This document shows, in pieces, positions 10,227 to 20,060 of a stretch of DNA of 25,177 nt. This DNA comes from Schoenoplectus triqueter (lineage: Eukaryota; Streptophyta; Magnoliopsida; Poales; Cyperaceae). The notes below the pieces were generated by a model, which was given only the letters and a program-made list of their open reading frames with translations, had not been told where the DNA came from and did not search any database. The stretch lies in NCBI GenBank assembly GCA_964058805.1, contig CAXKVV010001367.1, positions 1-25,177 of the forward strand, read 5' to 3'. A program made the position numbers and the translations under genes. Numbering within the stretch: the stretch's first letter is position 1; every line of letters begins with the position of its first letter.

Positions 10227-10530
10227 TATATATAATACAAATCCTTTGTTTCATCCTCTCTGATTTGTAACTTTGAAGTTGGGTGACAGCCTATGCTTCT
10301 CAGCCATGGCAACACCTCCTCGAGCAATGGAGACCACTTTCCAGCCTAAGGTATGTTCATTTGTTGTTGTAATTTATTTTTTTACCCCTAGCTCTTTATG
10401 CTGCTGGTTATTGCTTTAGATATAGTCCCTTACAAATAGGCAGTTTCAGATTCCTCAAGGTTCTGTCTGTATCAGAAAAAATCAAAGCTAAGACATGCAT
10501 GCAAAGAAAATGCTCATGTGGAAAACGGCC
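10144..10530. repeat. 19-bp exact repeat flanking exon 1
   Basis: GCTCATGTGGAAAACGGCC occurs at 10144-10162 in the promoter region and again at 10512-10530 in intron 1, in the same orientation and 368 bp apart. Exon 1 lies between them. A chance match of this length in AT-rich DNA is unlikely. It could be a local duplication or a shared factor-binding site. Confidence 0.85.
10227..10235 (+). promoter_or_regulatory. Candidate TATA box of the LHT-like gene
   Basis: TATATATAA lies 71 bp upstream of the chosen ATG. That places a start site near 10257-10265 and leaves a short 5' UTR of about 40-50 bp. It is consistent with a plant TATA promoter but not proven. Confidence 0.5.
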
Positions 10531-13500
10531 TAGCTGCAAATGAGTAATATAAACATTATGCATCATAAAAATGTTATGTGGACATTTAATGCGAAAAAGG
10601 AATAAAAACATACCTAGTATCACACATTCGCCATGGAATTGGAGTTTCTGGGCGATTGCAAGAATAAGCTTACACAAAGGAAGAAAAAAATCGCTGATTA
10701 ACCATGATGCACTCTGGATAAGTGCACGTTATCATACGAAATATATATTAGAAAACCTAAAACGTGGTCTTATATTTTCGATTTATGAATCGTAAAAAAG
10801 ATAATATATATGCATATTTAAGTTCTGTGGTAGATTTCTAATTGCCTCGTCATCATAACAGTACAAAGCGTGATGTCAGTTCTGGTCCAATAGGATCCAT
10901 GACTTGGACTAAATAAACAAAAAAACAATTTGCATCTTCTTCTTCTTCTTCTTCTTGTGTCATTGTCTTAGTTTTCAACAGGTTAGACATCATCGAAAAC
11001 GTGTGAGGTTAATATTTGAACAGTTGTTTAAAAAATGGAAGAGAAATTTTATTCCAATTCTACAGATATTTCTAAATTAAGTATCACTCTCGTGATTTTG
11101 GTGAACTCTGTTGAAATTTTGAAATCAATTATTCACACCAAACAAATAGTTCTGAGATGACAATTTATGACCCAATTCGAAAATACTTATTGAATTTTAT
11201 ATAATATCTGAACATAGTTTATTTAGCTTATGATTCCGTTAATTTGACCCATAAAAGCTTTATTACTATTCCAAGTAGAACGTTGTCATGCTACACTGAA
11301 AAGTCAAACGACTCGAAACTCAAAAGCTACTCAAATTAGAAGGAATTACAAAATCTAACATAATCAAGACCCAAATGATCAATCCCGCAAAATCCAAAAT
11401 TTGATTGACCCATATCTAAATTGATCCAAATTTGAACTCGGCCCAAAACGAATCTGATAATCCACCTGACATTTACAAAAGTTATAACTCAAAAAAAAAA
11501 AAAGAGAAACTGTTCTTGTTGAATGAAGGTACTCCAACTCTATCAGGACAGAACAAAGCAGAGACTGTTGCAGCATATATATTATTTTTTCTGATGACAA
11601 TTGCAGTGTAGTTGTATAATTAGTATATTCATTGCAAGTGTGACTAACACTCAATTGTTTCTGGCAGAAAGGAGAACAGTCGATCGATGATTGGTTGCCA
11701 ATCACCTCTGCCCGTAATGCGAAATGGTGGTACTCTGCATTTCACAATGTCACAGCCATGGTTGGAGCTGGCGTCCTTGGTTTGCCTTATGCCATGGCCC
11801 ACCTTGGATGGTATTTTTTGTTCATTTTATTTGTTTGGAATCATAATGTGATTTACATACATCACTGTTTTTTCCCTTTATGAGGTCTATTATATGCTGA
11901 CAGTAAATTTTTTATAATGATGATAACCCACAAAATAGTAATCAGAATGAAAATAAAATTATAAATACACACCTTATAGTTGATATAAATTTTCATTTAA
12001 TATTGATGTGAAATTTGTTAGTTAAAGTCCCTTTCTTCCGGTTGTATATTAAATTATAAAAAGATTATATGTGGAATCGACATCCTGGAGTTAAAAAAAC
12101 CTCTGCATGTGGTGTGCTTTCCATATGGACTGTTCGATCAGAGATCAATGCTTCTGATTTATTATCATAATAAGTCTCTCATATATTAAAAATTATATTT
12201 ATGTTTCCTCACAGCAATCTAGATTAATCTACGGAGTTCTCCTCACAGAAAAGATCTCTAGATGATTTTGGCCATTATAAGTGGTGATAGAAAGGATTAT
12301 ATTTCACCAAATGATTATGCACATAAAAAAATTAAATTATCAGTAAAATAGTTAGATTCTCTGCTCTATTTAGATTCAAAGTCTCAGAATTTGATTTATA
12401 TTTGAAACAGGGGCCCTGGAATTGCAATCTTGATTGTATCATGGATCGTCACCCTATACACACTGTGGCAGATGGTTGAAATGCATGAGATTGTCCCTGG
12501 CAAGCGATTCGATCGATACCATGAGCTAGGTCAGCATGCATTTGGTGAGAAGCTCGGTCTATGGATCGTGGTGCCACAACAGCTAATCGTGGAGGTTAGT
12601 ACCGACATCATCTACATGGTCACGGGCGGGAAGTCATTGAAGAAGTTCCATGACACAGTCTGTCCCAGCTGTAAATCCATCAAGCAGACTTACTTCATCA
12701 TGATTTTTGCTTCAGCGCATTTTGTTCTGTCACAATTGCCAAACTTCAACTCTATCTCTGGTGTCTCCTTGGCTGCTGCTGTTATGTCCCTTAGGTATTG
12801 AATGAAGCTGTTGATTTTCAATTTTTTTAGTTTTATTATTTTTTTATATATGTAGGATGCTTAATTGGCAGTCTAATTTCATTAGAAAGAATCATATGGT
12901 AAATGGGAAAAAAATTAAAATCCTTACATTTTTAGCTCTAGTCCTATATTTTGAAATAAAGAAGATTATATTTAACCAGTTACAGACCTAGAATGAAAAA
13001 CTAATGAAAAGTTACTTTTTGCTGAAATTCTAGCTACTCCACTATTGCATGGGCAGCCTCAGTAAGCAAGGGAAAGCAATCAGGCGTGGAGTATGGCTAC
13101 AAGTCATCGTCTGCTGGCGGGACAGTGCTGAGCTTCTTCAATGCACTCGGTACTGTCGCATTTGCCTATGCAGGACACAATGTTGTGTTGGAAATTCAGG
13201 CTACCATCCCTTCCACTCCAGAGAAGCCGTCCAAGAAACCAATGTGGCGAGGTGTCATAGTGGCTTATATTATCGTGGCTGTCTGCTACTTCCCGGTGGC
13301 AATTATCGGCTACTGGATATTCGGTAATTCTGTTGATGATGATATCCTCATCTCGCTTAACAAGCCACGCTGGCTTATTGCTACGGCCAACATGATGGTT
13401 GTCATACACGTCATCGGAGGCTACCAGGTAATGAAGATTTTTTTAGTATTAGTTGCAGCTTATTACTTGAAATTTAAAATAGCAAGCAACCTACTTTTTC

Positions 13501-15130
13501 ACTTGATAACTCTTGTTATTTATTTTTCTTTTTTGTAATGACTTGGGTATTGTTTCTCTGGTACTTGGCAGTATGAATTAAATCCCGTACTACTTTTTTG
13601 CTGCAATCAATCAATCGGTACAATCCGTTTAATTATTTTTCTTTTAATAAAAAATTAATGATGCTGATGTTGTTTTCTGAACAGATATATGCCATGCCTG
13701 TGTTTGATATGATGGAAACAGTGCTAGTGAAGAAGCTTGAATTCAGACCAGGCCTTCCTCTTCGTTTGGTTTCCCGCACCATTTATGTTGGTAATGACAA
13801 TGCTTGTTTCAAAATACAACCCATAATCCAAAAAAAAAGTTTATTTTATAATTCTTGGTATTTGTTTATGATATTCTGCTATACTACATATCAAGATTAA
13901 AAAATGTTTATTTTTCATATATCGTGCAGCGCTTACAATGTTCCTAGGCATGACCTTCCCCTTCTTTAGTGGATTGCTCGGATTCTTTGGAGGATTTGCC
14001 TTTGCACCAACAACATATTATGTAAGCACTTCTTGTTCTTACTAGGACTATGATCTAAAATAGATGAGGGCAAGATGAGGGCAGTATATACAATTTTCCA
14101 AATTCTATTACTGTTACTGTTTTCTTGCAGTGAAGCAATTTTACAATTAAGTGTAAATTTCGCAAAAAATTAGAACACCCAATAAAGTCTAATACTTTTT
14201 CCTACAAAAGTTGATCTATTTTTCGTACCATTATAAAGAATAGTTTTTACATAACTATGTAGCTTATGTTTCACTAATATTTTGGATTTTCATTTTGCGT
14301 ACTTCATAATTGTTTCACCCATGTGCCATTCCTTGTTTTCAGCTGCCCTGCATTATGTGGCTTGCTATCTACAAACCCAAAAAATACAGCTTATCTTGGA
14401 TTGCCAATTGGGTAAGTTCAATCAAAATTTTTGTTATCTTTCATCACAAAAATTTTGAAGTCCCCAAGACGAAATACATACACTTATTAACATAATTCAT
14501 ATGGGATCGGATCGGATTGTAGCATCTGCTAAACAAAATTAACATATATATATAGAGTGATGCTATGGTGCTTCGCGAAGTAAAAAAAAATTTGTGTTTC
14601 GCGTCCGTATCTCGAATTTAAAAGTTCAAACGGCCGATCCAAACCGTTGAGCATCATCTTCATATTGAAATATCCTTGGAGATCAAATTTTATATTTTTT
14701 TAAATTTTTTTGATATTTTTTAGATGGGTACAAAGTCGCTTGTTTTGGATGGTGCAGAAATCTTTAGATCAATAAACTTTGTACCCATCTAAAAAATATC
14801 AAAAAAAATCAAAAAAATATAAAATTTGATCTCCAAGGATATTTCAATATGAAGATGATGTTCAACGGTTTGGATCGGCCGTTTGAACTTTTAAATTCGA
14901 GATACGGACGCGAAGCACAAAATTTTGTACAAAATTTGTTGATCTAAAGATTTCTGTACCATCCAAAACAAGCGACTTTGTACCCATCTAAAAAATATCA
15001 AAAAAATTCAAAAAAATATAAAATTTGATCTCCAAGGATATTTCAATATGAAGATGATGCTCAACGGTTTGGATCGGCCATTTGAACTTTTAAATTCGAG
15101 ATACGGACGCGAAGCACCATAGCATTACTC

Positions 15131-15169
<39 letters not shown>

Positions 15170-15575
15170 TGGAGATACCATGAGCTTAAGCTCACGGAGG
15201 CCTTCCGTGAGATTAACTCAAAAAATATATTAAATCATCCCGAAATTTTAATTTATCATTCTCATTAAATTCTTTATATGAAAATCTCATGGGATGCAAA
15301 AATTTGGAGCGTTTTGAGCTTTTTAAGTCACCGTTTTTAATTTTTTAAAATGATGTTCAAGTATTGAATATATTATTATTTTTTTTAGATCTGATTTTAA
15401 AAAATTAAAAACGGTGACTTAAAAAGCTCAAAACGCTCCAAATTTTTGCATCTCATGAGATTTTCATATAAAAAATTTAATGAGAATGATAAATTAAAAT
15501 TTTAAAATGATTTGATATATTTTTTGAGTTAAACTCACGGAAGACCTCCGTGAGCTTAAGCTCACGGTATCTCCA

Positions 15576-15646
<71 letters not shown>

Positions 15647-15972
15647 ACTGAATTTATATTCAGTAAGAATTGAGTAGTTAAATCCAAAGTTGAATATTTA
15701 ATGCTATCATATTTCAGTTATGTTCTGGAGTTAAAATGCTATTAAATTTAAAATGCAAACTTGAGTATTTAAATTACAAAATTTCTATTTATCTCGCTTC
15801 AAAATGAAATCCATGAAAATAATATTTTTTTAAGGGCAGTAATAATAATCACATCTTTTTTTCTTTCCATCAGATTTGTATTGTACTCGGTGTTCTTTTG
15901 ATGGTGTTGTCGCCCATAGGAGGGCTACGCCAAATCATCGTTGATGCGAAAACCTACAAATTTTACTCTTGA
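10306..15972 (+). CDS. LHT1: Lysine/histidine transporter 1-like amino acid permease, 8 exons
   Basis: Exons: 10306-10350, 11668-11810, 12411-12794, 13034-13427, 13685-13790, 13930-14021, 14343-14411, 15874-15972. All introns are GT..AG and the phases join to a 443-residue protein, matching the roughly 446 residues I recall for Arabidopsis LHT1. The family is the AAAP/ATF amino acid transporters, proton-coupled importers of neutral and acidic amino acids at the plasma membrane. Visible landmarks are DDWLPITS (22-29), the first membrane segment [17 protein letters not shown] (42-58), LWQMVEMHE (81-89), [17 protein letters not shown] (92-108), [20 protein letters not shown] in exon 4, [11 protein letters not shown] in exon 5, [12 protein letters not shown] in exon 6 and the C-terminal KFYS. 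About ten to eleven membrane helices are expected for the family. Exon 1 encodes only a 15-residue soluble tail. Residues 126-128 read STD where LHT1 has GVC. The symbol is by family, and LHT paralogues exist. Confidence 0.93.
10351..11667 (+). other. Intron 1 of the LHT-like gene
   Basis: A long first intron of 1317 bp. It carries the second copy of the 19-bp repeat, a (TTC)n tract near 10937-10957, and at about 11300-11475 a run of GACCCAAAT and GGCCCAAAA motifs like the subterminal DNA of the hAT-like elements elsewhere in the window, probably a decayed element. Short frames inside (for example 10571-10795 on plus and 11379-11705 on minus) are not genes. Confidence 0.6.
14555..15130. mobile_element. 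Three-armed foldback MITE in LHT intron 7, family A
   Basis: The termini are near-perfect inverted repeats: GAGTGATGCTATGGTGCTTC at the left and the reverse complement of GAAGCACCATAGCATTACTC at the right. The element is flanked by TA repeats, consistent with insertion at a TA target. Inside are three copies of one arm: 14555-14765 forward, and two tandem inverted copies at about 14775-14920 and 14940-15130. The arms differ at only a few positions, so the RNA could form a long hairpin. There is no coding frame. The near identity suggests recent activity. Superfamily is uncertain because the TA target is shared by several. Confidence 0.8.
15147..15598. mobile_element. Long hairpin element in LHT intron 7, family B
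   Basis: Arms of about 210 bp are near-perfect inverted repeats. GGAGATACCATGAGCTTAAG at 15171 pairs with the sequence ending CTTAAGCTCACGGTATCTCC near 15574, and pairing continues to a centre near 15375. The (GA)n tract at the left and (TC)n tract at the right are part of the arms, and (TA)n lies outside on both sides. The element follows family A after only 16 bp of TA repeat. A diverged relative lies at 9274-9692. It has no coding capacity. Confidence 0.8.
15599..15643. repeat. (TA)n microsatellite
   Basis: A TA tract of about 45 bp right of the hairpin element. With the TA tract at 15131-15146 it suggests that both elements entered, or expanded, a TA microsatellite. Confidence 0.9.
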
Positions 15973-16077
15973 GGTATTAATTTGTGCCTCATGAAGAATT
16001 AAATAGATGCACTAATGTACAAGGTTCCTTACTTTCACGTCTTCTATTTTTTTTTTTTCATTTGTGGTGTATTGGCA

Positions 16078-16266
16078 AATAAAAGAAAAAGAAGAAGCGC
16101 AGTCTTATATATTTTGAGTTCATTTAATCTGGATGTGCTCACATAATTTTTGCCATTGTTAATTTGCTTGTGTATTGCCAATGAAGAACTATGGGGAGAA
16201 TACCCTCTGTGTCAGCACAAGTACTAAATATATACTCTCTCATGTGTTCTGTTAGAGGAAAATAAA
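16078..16266 (+). terminator. Candidate polyadenylation signals of the LHT-like gene
   Basis: AATAAA occurs at 16078-16083 and 16261-16266, about 106 and 289 bp after the stop codon. These spacings are normal for plant 3' UTRs. Plant signals are degenerate, so either, both or neither may be used. Confidence 0.4.
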
Positions 16267-17013
16267 GTACATGAAAAATATATGTGTGATAAAAAACCTT
16301 ACAAATATTACTTAATATTGTTTTTTTATGTCAGTATCTCATTTGTATTATTTGTTGTGAGCTTCGAATTGTTACTTTATTTATTTTTCAAGAGTGTAAT
16401 TGTTGGACTGTTAATATTTTATAAAATAAGCTTTAAAAGCCTTTGTACTTAATAAGAGATCTTTTGGTCCATATTTTAAATATGAGTATAGAAACGTTGG
16501 TCGTGTGTGGAGGCCATTAAGGATTACAGCTAGATATGATAAATTTGCCAATTAGTGACGTGCTAATTGTATCTCCTCCATAAAAATCTCCCATTTTTAT
16601 ATAAACTGTATGAACATGTATACAAAAATATCAATAGTAGTATGAACATTTTTTTGTTATAAAAATAAACACTCAGAGTTGATATAAAATCATTTTTAAA
16701 CATGATGACCACCTGATCGCCCTAACCACTAATTAAGTATGTGTAAATTAATTAAATGATATTTTAGAATTAAGTATGTATTAAAATTATTCCTCAATTT
16801 TTTATCACACACGGTAGTTTTGAACATGTTTCATTTTCAGTATGAATATCCATAATAATAAATATGAACATCATGATAATAAAGATGAACACTTCAAGCA
16901 GACTAAAATTCATTCATAATAATAAAGAGCACCCCACACCTTATGTGTCCAACCCTCATTCAAAAAATATAAAATATTAATATGGACAGTCATACTTGAA
17001 ATAGATGGTGTTC
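16267..17013. other. Intergenic spacer, nothing recognised
   Basis: AT-rich DNA. ATGAACAT-type words recur (for example near 16608, 16641 and 16862) and echo, in inverse, the TGTTCATAT minisatellite at 19102-19182. No gene found. Confidence 0.4.
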
Positions 17014-18372
17014 TGATGTGGTTTCTACACACAAGTAATAAATCCCTAGTTATTACTCGGTTCGGTTGCAAGTGTACAACCTAGACGAGTAGTACTTAAG
17101 GTTCGTCTCCACAGGGACAATTCGAAATATAAAATCTGACCTAACAATCTAATTTAGTAAAAGAATGAATAAATGAATTGGTTTGTTTGTTCAGAAGGTT
17201 TGTTTGAGGTAATTAAACTAAAGTCTTAAGGTAAAATCTGAGTTTTTTGACAGATACGAGAAATTAGGGTTTCATAGGGGTTAATATCCACTAATGACAT
17301 GATTAATTGATTATCGAATTTGTTCTTTTAATTATGAAGGCACAGTTTGAAATGTTGGTACAAAGGGATATCTCTATGTTTATACCATTCTTAAATTACA
17401 ATACCTGTTACCTCTCGGTATGGTTATCCTAATCTAAGGTCATTAAGTTCTACTGTCCTAATTAATCTAGAAAACTGTTTGTCACCTCTCGGTACTTGGT
17501 ACAATTCCCTAAACAATTAGGTCAAGCCCGTATAGGACGTGCGTCACCTCTCGGTACTTAGCCTATCTAATACCCTATTCTTTATGGTCAGGACTAAATA
17601 TTCAACCTCTCGATTGAAAATACTGAATCCTAGGGTTTCATGTGATTTTGATTAAGTCTTCACATTCAATTGAAATAAAGAATAGATCACAAAATAAACA
17701 AGAACATATGCGGTAAAAATATCAACTAATCATGACAAGGGTTTCAATTACATCCCTAATCTACCCTAGAAGAATCCTTAGCCGATTATGGCTAAGGCAC
17801 AAATGAAATTCAAAAATTAAAAGAGTTCAAAAGCATAGAAAAATATGAAATCAGTTGATCAATCCAATCTCTTCTTCTCTCCTTTCTATTTTTCTTCTTC
17901 TCTCTCCAAAACTCTCAAAGAAACTGAAAAACTCCTCTCAGATCTGTCATAGGGCGGCTATCGCTCTTTGGAGGCGTTCTCTTCTGTTTAAAATCGAATC
18001 TGGAGCCTTCTGGGGCGAAGGGATGCTTTCAGGGGCGAAACAAAATCGCTCTTTACGGCCCGAAACGAAAAGATTTTGTCCCAAAAAGTTCACGCGGTTT
18101 CTTGACAGAGAGCTCTTTTCGACCCAAAAAGATAACTTTTTGGGTCAAAAGATTCATGCAGTTTTTCTCCAGCAAGATCTTTGTTGTTCTAGTTGCGCCT
18201 AGCTTACTCCATTTTCATCCAAATATTCCCAAAATGCTCCAAAAGTCCTGAAATCAAAGAAATCATGGCAGTATCTCGAACTTTGTGCAATATCCAAACT
18301 AAATCAACTAATTGAACTAAAAAATGCATAAAAAGGGTAAAATGGTATAGTTTTAGATATCAAATCCTATCA
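17014..18372 (-). mobile_element. LTR-retrotransposon remnant, possible solo LTR
   Basis: The phrase CGTCTCCACAGGGAC (17104) and the repeated ACCTCTCGGTA words (about 17409, 17484, 17545, with a variant near 17604) mark a kind of Ty3/Gypsy-like DNA common in plant genomes. The segment begins TGATG and ends ATCA, which would suit TG..CA LTR borders, about 1.36 kb. No 5-bp target duplication was seen and there is no gag or pol coding. Orientation is guessed from the right part reading as LTR-like on the minus strand. A 115-codon plus-strand frame at 17855-18202 lies inside and is not supported as a gene. Confidence 0.5.
18121..18146. repeat. 11-bp perfect hairpin
   Basis: GACCCAAAAAG at 18121-18131 is the exact reverse complement of CTTTTTGGGTC at 18136-18146, with a 4-base loop. 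It lies in the retrotransposon remnant, and related CCCAAAAAG text occurs 40 bp upstream. Confidence 0.8.
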
Positions 18373-18421
18373 GAATATATATGTGATTTTAACTTATCAT
18401 GTTCATATCTAATCAATGAGA

Positions 18422-19072
18422 TAGGGATGACAATGAGTCAGATTTATGTCAAATTCGAAGTCCGGCCCGTCTTTTAAAACTCTTGGCCCGGCCTACCCGG
18501 CCCTTACCTCCGGACCTAAATTTGATGACCCGGTCCGCCCATAATGCTTGACGGGCCTACCCGTCCGTACCCGTCCCGGCCCGAATTTGTCAATGATATT
18601 TTGTTGCTATATATTTTTTAATTAAATTATTACATAATCAATTAATAATTTCTTTGGTTAACGATTTCTTTATTCTTAATATTATATCTTTAGATAATGA
18701 TTATTATATTTAAACTAAAATGTTATTAAATATTTGCACTATCACAGTATAATTTATTTTTTAAGTCTAAAAATTATTAAATATTTACACCAACTCAAGT
18801 ACTCAATTTATAAATTATGATATTTAATTAAAAAAATAATTTAAATGAACATTATATTAATTAAATTATTAATTTTACCCAATTTGATAAGTTATTTATA
18901 TACAATTATACATAACACATATAATACATATTACATGTTATTGATATTACGGGTTGAGCAGGCGGGCCTCGCCCTAAACCTGTACTCGCCCGACCCGACC
19001 CTACCCGTTTGACCTACGGGTCGGGTGGGTCCGGGTAAGCCGGACGGACCATGGGCTTTATTGTCATCCCTA
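18422..19072. mobile_element. hAT-like element with GC-rich ends
   Basis: The termini are perfect inverted repeats: TAGGGATGACAAT at the left and ATTGTCATCCCTA at the right. Subterminal DNA on both sides is packed with GGCCCG, TACCCG and GACCCG motifs, while the core is over 80% AT by eye. This is the familiar architecture of a plant hAT-like MITE class. No exact 8-bp duplication is visible in the flanks. Length is 651 bp with no coding. Confidence 0.7.
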
Positions 19073-19101
19073 AATTCGATATTCATACTTAGTTACTGGA
19101 G

Positions 19102-19182
19102 TGTTCATATTTGATCATGAAATATAAATGTTCATATTTGATCATGAAATATAAATGTTCATATTTGATCATGAAATATAAA
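19102..19182. repeat. Perfect 3 x 27 bp minisatellite
   Basis: Three identical 27-bp units begin TGTTCATATTTGATCATGAA, at 19102-19128, 19129-19155 and 19156-19182. The lack of any mismatch indicates recent expansion. Each unit contains the palindrome TTTGATCA-type core. Confidence 0.95.
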
Positions 19183-19264
19183 GACTTATCAAAATAGAAA
19201 TATTGATGAACATGAAAAGTTGAAAGAAAAAATGATATTAAATTAGAACAATTATAAATTGCAT

Positions 19265-19342
19265 GAAAATTTGATGGTCTTTAATGGGCTATCAAATGAT
19301 AATGAAATTACATGAAATTTAAATGACAATCAATCTATAAGT
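19265..19342 (-). repeat. Dispersed repeat shared with intron 10 of the pTAC10-like gene
   Basis: The reverse complement of this stretch, starting ACTTATAGATTGATTGT, aligns with 23804-23880 with scattered substitutions. It retains ATTTAAATT, CATTTGATA and the ATCAAA end in order. It is therefore a second copy of the element inserted in that intron. Borders are approximate. Confidence 0.65.
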
Positions 19343-19379
19343 AAAAAAACACATGTATAATTTTGTTTTCGTTTTTAAG

Positions 19380-19473
19380 ATTTCTTTCATATTTATTTAA
19401 AACTCCATTGTCAAAATTATCAAAATAACTCATTGTCAACCGATCTCTTCTCATATATTAAAGAGAAGAGATC
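19380..19473. mobile_element. Family C MITE end plus 11-bp palindrome
   Basis: The sequence ATTATCAAAATAACTCATTG near 19417 matches the right terminus of the element at 3122-3607 (ATTATCAAAATAACTCCTTG). Directly after it, GATCTCTTCTC (19442-19452) and its exact reverse complement GAGAAGAGATC (19463-19473) form a hairpin around a 10-base loop. Confidence 0.6.
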
Positions 19474-20060
19474 CAATTATCATCATTTTGGTGCCACGTC
19501 GGTGCCATTAAAATTAAATATCAAATAACTATTATTTAAATTCTTAAATAACAAAACTAATTGAAGGAATATTTTGTAAATATCATTTTATATATGTATA
19601 CAAAAAATTATATCATTTCGATATTATTTATATAGGCATCAAGCGTTAATAAAATCAACGGACCAAATTTTACAATTTAGACACGTTACTTGATGGCTAT
19701 ACAAATAAAGTTAATTTTTTTTATTTTTCATATACATACAATTGAGATGATATAGAATACATCTAACCGTTCATATTTTTAAATTTATACATAAATAAAC
19801 AAATAGACATCATGAGCACAAAAAAAATGATAATTGAATCCATTCTCTGTATTAAATAGCTGTATATTACAGAAGAAAAATTGCACGCAGCCCCCTGAAA
19901 TACAAAATTTTTCTCTTCTATGAACATCGCATGAAAATTTCTTTTAAGCAAAAAGTTGGCTTTCTTCCCTTATCCGGTTCGCTCTGCTCGCTTCTCCCGC
20001 TGCCCCATCATAAACCCCAAAACCCCTCTCCTACTCTTGCACCCCCACTAGACACTAGCA
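19474..20060 (+). promoter_or_regulatory. Upstream region of the pTAC10-like gene
   Basis: AT-rich DNA that becomes markedly more C-rich from about 19955 towards the ATG. A TATA-like ATTTATACATAAATAAA lies near 19782 and GTATATTACAG near 19861. No single core promoter stands out. An ATG at 19931 opens an 80-codon frame that overlaps the main start out of frame, and its product is not recognised. If transcription starts upstream of it, it would be an overlapping uORF. Confidence 0.4.

Noticed and set aside
10571..10795. A 74-codon plus-strand frame in LHT intron 1
   Set aside because: It sits inside an intron, has no recognisable product and overlaps an opposing frame of similar length.
10937..10957. 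(TTC)n tract in LHT intron 1 as a second SINE tail
   Set aside because: No flanking target duplication and no SINE-like body beside it. It is better read as a simple repeat.
13104..13409. A 101-codon reverse-strand frame opposite LHT exon 4
   Set aside because: Shadow of the coding exon. The plus-strand frame encodes unmistakable transporter sequence.
17855..18202. A 115-codon plus-strand frame
   Set aside because: It lies inside the LTR-retrotransposon remnant, has no recognised motif, and its sequence includes the 11-bp hairpin. It is most likely chance.
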